A DNA stretch of 36,988 nucleotides from Betaproteobacteria bacterium (GTDB taxonomy: Bacteria > Pseudomonadota > Gammaproteobacteria > Burkholderiales > SG8-39), in NCBI GenBank assembly GCA_016868105.1, contig VGIA01000013.1, forward strand, positions 1 through 36,988. Reading direction: 5' to 3'. Shown in pieces: positions 32,408 to 36,988 of the stretch (the stretch's first letter is position 1; every line of letters begins with the position of its first letter). The notes beneath the pieces were generated by a model. The model worked only from the letters and a program-made list of their open reading frames with translations, made no database searches and was not told the DNA's origin. The position numbers were made by a program, and so were the translations under genes.

Positions 32408-32893
32408 ATGCCCTCGTTCGACGCCGTCTCGCAGGTGGACCGCCAGGAAGTGAAGAACGCGGTCGAGCAGGCCAACAAGGAGGTCGGCAACCGGTTCGAC
32501 TTCAAGGGCTCGGATGCGCGCGTGGAGCAGGCCGGGCTGGTCCTCACCGCTTACGCCGACGACGCCTTCAAGCTGGGCCAGGTGCTGGACGTGCTGCGCA
32601 ACCGCCTGACCAGGCGCAACGTCGACCTGCGCTGCCTGGAGCTGGGCGCGGTGGAGAAAATCTCCGGCGACAAGGTGAAGCAGGCGGTGACGGTGAGGAC
32701 CGGCATCCCGGTGGAAAAGGGCAAGCAGCTGCACAAGCTGCTGAAGGAGGCGAAGCTGAAGGTCGCCGCCTCGATCCAGGGCGACGCGCTGCGCGTCTCG
32801 GGCGCGAAGAAGGATGACCTGCAGGCGGCGATCCAGCTGCTGCGCCGGTCGGTGCCCGAGCTGCCGGTCCAGTTCATCAACTTCCGCGACTGA
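32408..32893 (+). CDS. yajQ: YajQ family nucleotide-binding protein
   Basis: 161 residues, matching YajQ/DUF520 from end to end: [33 protein letters not shown], and PVQFINFRD at the C-terminus. Some members bind cyclic di-GMP or other nucleotides and modulate transcription; others bind tRNA or GTP. It is cytoplasmic with two ferredoxin-like halves. GGAG lies about 6 bases before the ATG. Its last 17 bases overlap the convergent amidotransferase gene. Confidence 0.96.
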   Translation: MPSFDAVSQVDRQEVKNAVEQANKEVGNRFDFKGSDARVEQAGLVLTAYADDAFKLGQVLDVLRNRLTRRNVDLRCLELGAVEKISGDKVKQAVTVRTGIPVEKGKQLHKLLKEAKLKVAASIQGDALRVSGAKKDDLQAAIQLLRRSVPELPVQFINFRD

Positions 32894-33590
32894 GTCCTTC
32901 CATCCAGCGCGCGTAGATCCGGTCGGCGACCTTGTGCAGCGCCTCGACGCGCTGCGCGATGCGCCGCTCCACCTCAGCCGGGGCCTGCACCCCCGGGCTC
33001 GCGGCGGACTTGCGGATCTCGTCGGCGCCGCCGCGCAGCCAGTTGCGGATCAGCTCCTCGGTCATCTCGATGTGGCATTGCATGCCCAGGTGCCTGCCGA
33101 TGGCGAAGGCCTGGTTGGCGCAGTGCGCGTTGGCAAGCACCCGGGTGGCGCCCGGCGGGATGCTGAAGGCCTCGCCGTGCCAGTGGAAGCCCTCGAAGCG
33201 CTCGAGGTCGCCAAACCACTGGCGCGCCACAGCGTTGTCGGCCACCCGCACCTCGCCCCAGCCGATCTCCTTCACCTTCGCGCGCGTCACCTCCCCGCCC
33301 AGGGCCTTGGCCATCAGCTGCCCGCCCAGGCAGTGCCCCAGCACCGGGACCTCCTGCCCCACGGCGTTGCGCACCAGCTCCAGCGCCGGGGCGATCCAGG
33401 GCAGCTCGTCGTGCACGCTCATCGGCCCGCCCATGAAGGCGATGCCCGAGAAGGCGCCGGCGTCCCTGGGCACCTTCGCGCCCTCGTCCAGCGGCACCAG
33501 CGTGAAGGCAATGGCGTTGCGCTCCAGCGCGGTGGCGAAGTAGGCCGGTCCCTCGGAGCGCGCATGCCTGAAGATGGCGACGGGTTTCAT
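32877..33590 (-). CDS. Class I glutamine amidotransferase-like protein
   Basis: 237 residues. A stand-alone GATase1 domain of the GMP-synthase-like type. The triad is visible: nucleophile Cys87 in [10 protein letters not shown], His173 and Glu175 in [23 protein letters not shown] is the oxyanion strand region. No synthetase domain is fused or adjacent, so the acceptor substrate is unknown. Relatives include gamma-glutamyl-polyamine hydrolases only distantly. No Shine-Dalgarno sequence is seen; TAGAAT lies 8 bases before the ATG. Confidence 0.9.
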   Translation of the reverse strand: MKPVAIFRHARSEGPAYFATALERNAIAFTLVPLDEGAKVPRDAGAFSGIAFMGGPMSVHDELPWIAPALELVRNAVGQEVPVLGHCLGGQLMAKALGGEVTRAKVKEIGWGEVRVADNAVARQWFGDLERFEGFHWHGEAFSIPPGATRVLANAHCANQAFAIGRHLGMQCHIEMTEELIRNWLRGGADEIRKSAASPGVQAPAEVERRIAQRVEALHKVADRIYARWMEGLSRGS

Positions 33591-33598
33591 GGAGCGGC

Positions 33599-33604
33599 AT
33601 TCTA
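33599..33604 (-). promoter_or_regulatory. -10-like hexamer TAGAAT before the amidotransferase gene
   Basis: TAGAAT on the minus strand, 8 bases before the ATG at 33590, without a Shine-Dalgarno sequence. It suggests a nearly leaderless transcript. No -35 consensus is seen. The rest of the 33591-33687 gap holds a GGCGCC-GCAC-GGCGCC hairpin (33670-33685) and nothing else I can name. Confidence 0.35.
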
Positions 33605-33687
33605 GATTGCTTGTGGATGCGGCGCCTGCTCGCCGGGGGCGGCGCTGACATTGTGAGACGGCGTTTCTAGGCGCCGCACGGCGCCCC

Positions 33688-34416
33688 TCACTTGCCCGGC
33701 ACCAGCGGCACGAACCTCACCGGCAGCACCTCGCGCTGCGCCACCGTTCCGCCCGCATCCTTGGTCACCACCAGTAGGCGCTGCACCTCGCCGGTCGCCC
33801 CCACCGGGATCACCATCCGCCCGCCGGGCTTCAACTGCGCCAGCAGCGCCGGCGGGATGGACGGCGCCGCCGCGGTGACGACGATGGCGTCGAACGGCGC
33901 CCTCTCGGGCCAGCCCTGGTAGCCGTCGCCGATGCGCACCTCGATGTTGGCGTAGCCCATCTCCTTCAGCCGCAAGGCCGCTTCGTGGCCCAGCGGCGCC
34001 AGCAGCTCGATGGAGTAAACCTGCTTCACGATCTCCGCCAGCACCGCCGCCTGGTAGCCCGAGCCGGTGCCGACCTCCAGCGCGACCATGTGCGGCGCGG
34101 GCGCGATCAGATCCGTGCTCAGCGCGACGATGTAGGGCTGCGAGATGGTCTGGCCGTGCCCGATGGGCAGCGGGTGGTTGCGGTAGGCGAGCGCCTGCTG
34201 GCCGGCAGCCACCAGCCGGTGGCGCTCCACCTTCGCCATCGCCGCGCGCACGCGCGGCGACATCGCGGCCAGCCCGGTCAGGGCCCGGGTGTCGGCATAG
34301 GTGGCCTCGATCTCAGCCACCATGCGCGTGCGCTCCGCGCCGGGATCCTGCGCTTCGGCGCCAGCCACCAGCAGTGCGGCCAGCGCGAGGCTAGCCAGCC
34401 GCCTTGTCGCGCTCAA
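33688..34416 (-). CDS. pcm: Protein-L-isoaspartate O-methyltransferase family protein with signal peptide
   Basis: SAM-dependent methyltransferase that tags isoaspartyl residues for repair. It has 242 residues from a TTG start at 34416. The catalytic domain shows [13 protein letters not shown], the SAM loop [36 protein letters not shown] and RMVIPVG. The N-terminus ([22 protein letters not shown], cleavage after A-E-A) is a convincing Sec signal peptide, unlike cytoplasmic Pcm. A start at 34323 ([12 protein letters not shown]) with GGAG upstream would remove it. The reading frame overlaps folE2 by 26 bases. Confidence 0.85.
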   Translation of the reverse strand: MSATRRLASLALAALLVAGAEAQDPGAERTRMVAEIEATYADTRALTGLAAMSPRVRAAMAKVERHRLVAAGQQALAYRNHPLPIGHGQTISQPYIVALSTDLIAPAPHMVALEVGTGSGYQAAVLAEIVKQVYSIELLAPLGHEAALRLKEMGYANIEVRIGDGYQGWPERAPFDAIVVTAAAPSIPPALLAQLKPGGRMVIPVGATGEVQRLLVVTKDAGGTVAQREVLPVRFVPLVPGK

Positions 34417-35203
34417 TCAAGGCGTAGGCGGAGTGGTTGTGGATCGACTCGAAGTTCTCCGACTCGACCACGTAGGACTGGATGCGGTCATCGAGGTTGA
34501 GAATCGCGGCGACGTCGCGCACCATGTCCTCGACGAACTTCGGGTTGTCGTAGGCGCGCTCGGTGACGTGCTTCTCGTCCGGGCGCTTGAGCAGGCCGTA
34601 GAGCTCGCAGGAGGCCTGCTTCTCGATCAAATCCACGATTTCCTCGATCCAGACGAACTGCGCGGTCCGGGCGGTGACCGTGACGTGCGAGCGCTGGTTG
34701 TGCGCGCCGTAGGCGGAGATCTTCTTCGAGCAGGGGCACAGGCTCGTCACCGGCACCAGCACCTTCATCTGGAAGCTCTGCACGCCCTCCAGGACCTCGC
34801 CGATGAAGGTAACCTCGTAATCCATCAGGCTCTTGACGCCGGAGACCGGCGCCGCTTTCTCGATGAAGTACGGGAAGGTCATCTCGATGCGGCCTTGCTC
34901 GGCCTCCAGGCGCCTGACCATTTCCTTCAGCATCGCCTTGAAGCTGTCCACCGTCAGCTCGCGCTCCTGCGCCGACAGGATCTCGACGAAGCGCGACATG
35001 TGCGTGCCCTTGAACTGGTGCGGCAGGCCGACGGTCATGTTGAAGCTGGCCACGGTGTGCTGCACGCCCCCGGCGCGCTCCATCACCTTCACCGGGTGAC
35101 GGATGGCCTTGATGCCGACCTGGTCGATGGCGAGCTTGCGCGAGTCGCTGTCGGCCTGGACATCGGGAATGCTCTGGTGGTGCTGCAGGTCTTTGGCTTT
35201 CAT
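34391..35203 (-). CDS. folE2: GTP cyclohydrolase FolE2 (type IB)
   Basis: Converts GTP to 7,8-dihydroneopterin triphosphate for folate (and queuosine-type) pathways; it can use Mn or Fe instead of the Zn needed by FolE. It has 270 residues. The metal/active-site cysteines are in [12 protein letters not shown] (Cys156, Cys158) with [10 protein letters not shown] following. [29 protein letters not shown] is the family block at 46-74. The ATG lies six bases after TATAAT (35210-35215) and has no Shine-Dalgarno sequence. It lies 35 bases after dxs on the same strand. Confidence 0.96.
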   Translation of the reverse strand: MKAKDLQHHQSIPDVQADSDSRKLAIDQVGIKAIRHPVKVMERAGGVQHTVASFNMTVGLPHQFKGTHMSRFVEILSAQERELTVDSFKAMLKEMVRRLEAEQGRIEMTFPYFIEKAAPVSGVKSLMDYEVTFIGEVLEGVQSFQMKVLVPVTSLCPCSKKISAYGAHNQRSHVTVTARTAQFVWIEEIVDLIEKQASCELYGLLKRPDEKHVTERAYDNPKFVEDMVRDVAAILNLDDRIQSYVVESENFESIHNHSAYALIERDKAAG

Positions 35204-35209
35204 GGGCGC

Positions 35210-35215
35210 ATTATA
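35210..35215 (-). promoter_or_regulatory. -10 box TATAAT directly before folE2
   Basis: Perfect TATAAT on the minus strand, six bases from the folE2 ATG, so transcription would start at or next to the start codon. It lies in the 35-base gap after dxs. -35 is poor. Confidence 0.5.
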
Positions 35216-35238
35216 TATCCGAGCGCATTACTCTGGTA

Positions 35239-36988
35239 TTAGCGGGCCAGCGCCGCCCGGACCGACTTCTGGATCCCCTCGGCATCCAGCCCGACCGAGG
35301 CCAGCAGCCTGGCCGGATCGCCGTGGTCGATGAAGCGGTCGGGCAGTCCCAGCATCAGCACGCGCTGGTCCAGCGCCAGCGCCGCAAGCGCCTCGCATAC
35401 CGCGCTGCCGGCGCCGCCCATCACCTGGTGCTCCTCGACCGTGACCAGCAGGTCGTGGGTTGCGGCCAGTTCCCTGACCAGCCCGGCGTCCAGCGGCTTC
35501 ACGAAGCGCATGTTGGCGAGCGTGGCATCCAGCGCCTCGGCGGCCTGCAGCGCGGGCCGCACCATCGAGCCGAAGGCGAGGATCGCGACCCTCGAGCCCT
35601 TGCGGCGGATTTCCCCCCTGCCGACCGGGAGCGCGGTCATCTGCGCCTGGATGGGCACGCCCGGACCGGTGCCGCGCGGGTAGCGCACCGCGGAGGGGCC
35701 CTCCAGCGAGTATCCGGTGTAGAGCATCTGCCGGCATTCGTTCTCGTCGGCGGGCGCCATCACCACCATGTTGGGCACCGTGCGCAGGAACGCGTAGTCG
35801 AAGGCCCCGTTGTGCGTCTGGCCGTCGCCGCCCACCAGGCCCCCCCGGTCCAGCGCGAACAGCACCGGCAGGTTCTGGATCGCGACGTCGTGGATCAGCT
35901 GGTCGTAGCCGCGCTGCAGGAAGGTGGAGTAGATCGCCACGACCGGCTTGAGCCCCTCGCAGGCGAGGCCGGCGGCGAAGGTGACCGCGTGCTGCTCGGC
36001 GATGGCGACGTCGAAGTAGCGCTCCGGATACTCCTTGGAGAAGCGCACCATGCCCGAGCCTTCGCGCATCGCCGGGGTGATCGCCACCAGGCGCGGGTCC
36101 TCCCTCGCCAGGTCGCACAGCCAGTCGCCGAAGACCTGGCTGTAAGCGGGCTTGCCGCCGCCGCCCGCCTTCTGGATGCCCTGGGCCGGATCGAACTTTC
36201 CCGGCCCGTGGTAGGCGATCGGATCGTCCTCGGCCAGCTTGTAGCCCTGCCCCTTGCGCGTGACGATGTGCAGGAACTGCGGGCCCTGCAGCTGCTTGAT
36301 GTTCTGCAGCGTGGTCAGCAGCGTGTCCAGGTCGTGGCCGTCGATCGGGCCGATGTAGTTGAAGCCGAACTCCTCGAACAGGGTGCCGGGGGTCAGCATG
36401 CCCTTGAGGTGCTCCTCGGTGCGGCGGGCGATTTCCAGCATCGCGGGAACGCGCTTGAGCAGGTGCCCGCTCGCGCGCTTGGCGGTGGCGTACAGCCGGC
36501 CCGAGAGCAATCGCGCCAGATAGTTGGTCAGCGCCCCCACCGGTGGCGAAATGGACATCTCGTTGTCGTTCAGGATCACCAGCAGGTCGGTGTTCATGGC
36601 CCCGGCGTTGTTCAGGGCCTCGAAGGCCATGCCCGCGGACAGGGCGCCGTCGCCGATCACCGCCACCGCGTGGCGCTTCTCGCCCTTTCGCTTCGCCGCC
36701 ACTGCCATGCCGAGCGCCGCGGAAATCGAGGTTGAGGAATGCGCGGTGCCGAAGGTGTCGTAGGGCGACTCGATGCGCCGCGGGAAGCCCGAGATGCCGC
36801 CCAGCTGGCGCAGCGTGCCCATGCGCCCGCGCCGGCCGGTGAGGATCTTGTGCGGATAGGCCTGGTGGCCGACGTCCCAGACGATGCGGTCCTCCGGCGT
36901 CTGGTAGACGTAGTGCAAGGCGATGGTCAACTCCACCGTGCCCAGGTTCGAGGACAGGTGGCCGCCGGTCTTGGAGACCCAATCGAGC
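35239..36988 (-). CDS. dxs: 1-deoxy-D-xylulose-5-phosphate synthase, N-terminus cut by window end
   Basis: First enzyme of the MEP isoprenoid pathway, condensing pyruvate and glyceraldehyde-3-phosphate with thiamine diphosphate; cytoplasmic. About 582 residues are visible; the first 40 or so lie outside. The upstream end reads [20 protein letters not shown]. The thiamine-binding segment is [20 protein letters not shown], and the second domain has [18 protein letters not shown] with the catalytic Glu, and [13 protein letters not shown]. An in-frame ATG at 36936 is internal and not the true start. It lies 35 bases before folE2, the usual betaproteobacterial order. Confidence 0.97.
   Translation of the reverse strand, partial: LDWVSKTGGHLSSNLGTVELTIALHYVYQTPEDRIVWDVGHQAYPHKILTGRRGRMGTLRQLGGISGFPRRIESPYDTFGTAHSSTSISAALGMAVAAKRKGEKRHAVAVIGDGALSAGMAFEALNNAGAMNTDLLVILNDNEMSISPPVGALTNYLARLLSGRLYATAKRASGHLLKRVPAMLEIARRTEEHLKGMLTPGTLFEEFGFNYIGPIDGHDLDTLLTTLQNIKQLQGPQFLHIVTRKGQGYKLAEDDPIAYHGPGKFDPAQGIQKAGGGGKPAYSQVFGDWLCDLAREDPRLVAITPAMREGSGMVRFSKEYPERYFDVAIAEQHAVTFAAGLACEGLKPVVAIYSTFLQRGYDQLIHDVAIQNLPVLFALDRGGLVGGDGQTHNGAFDYAFLRTVPNMVVMAPADENECRQMLYTGYSLEGPSAVRYPRGTGPGVPIQAQMTALPVGRGEIRRKGSRVAILAFGSMVRPALQAAEALDATLANMRFVKPLDAGLVRELAATHDLLVTVEEHQVMGGAGSAVCEALAALALDQRVLMLGLPDRFIDHGDPARLLASVGLDAEGIQKSVRAALAR

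Noticed and set aside
33670-33685. GGCGCC-GCAC-GGCGCC hairpin after pcm
   Set aside because: No T-run on either strand; in DNA this rich in GC such a stem is expected by chance, so it is not called as a terminator.

Overview
The window is a gene-dense, GC-rich (well above 60% by eye) stretch of a Gram-negative chromosome, most likely a betaproteobacterium. The reasons are the block ribF-ileS-lspA-(HD)-ispH beside murJ-rpsT, a DUF3579-type gene next to rpsT, folE2 next to dxs, an E. coli-length argG, and argD/argF close to yajQ. I see no insertion sequence, phage gene, integrase or CRISPR array.

Layout. (1) 1-508 (-): 5' end of a ugpB-like sugar-phosphate binding protein, divergent from an amidase (534-1946). 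(2) 1971-8859: an M81 (MlrC-like) metallopeptidase divergent from a complete peptide-type ABC importer (binding protein, two permeases, fused double ATPase). With the amidase this looks like an uptake-and-hydrolysis unit for amide or peptide compounds. (3) 8988-10944: birA (catalytic domain only), coaX and a small SPOR-like membrane protein, joined by ATGA overlaps. (4) 11028-11103 (-): tRNA-Thr(CGU). (5) 11204-17016: a relic of a type IV pilin gene, then the minus-strand operon ribF-ileS-lspA-HD hydrolase-ispH with overlapping junctions; the HD gene resembles Mesh1-type ppGpp hydrolases. (6) 17063-20645: Mpo1/DUF962 protein, SirB1-like protein, murJ, rpsT and a DUF3579 gene broken by one extra base. 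(7) 20668-27961: a polyamine operon with a fold-I Orn/Lys/Arg decarboxylase, speA, a carboxy(nor)spermidine dehydrogenase, a carboxy(nor)spermidine decarboxylase and speB, ended by a good intrinsic terminator at 28017-28043. (8) 28079-32241: argD, argF, a LysE/RhtB exporter and, convergent, argG. (9) 32408-36988: yajQ, a class I glutamine amidotransferase, a secreted-looking isoaspartyl methyltransferase, folE2 and dxs (cut by the window end).

How it works together. ArgD, ArgF and ArgG carry out steps of arginine synthesis. SpeA and SpeB turn arginine into agmatine and putrescine. The dehydrogenase/decarboxylase pair can then make spermidine from putrescine and aspartate semialdehyde without S-adenosylmethionine. 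Arginine supply and a complete SAM-independent spermidine route therefore lie side by side in about 12 kb, with a LysE-type exporter beside argF.

The most interesting observations are the pilin fossil next to ispH, the polyamine operon, the Mesh1-like gene in the slot held by fkpB/slyD in other proteobacteria, the repeated -10-box/N5-8/ATG arrangement suggesting several leaderless mRNAs, and the methyltransferase with a signal peptide.
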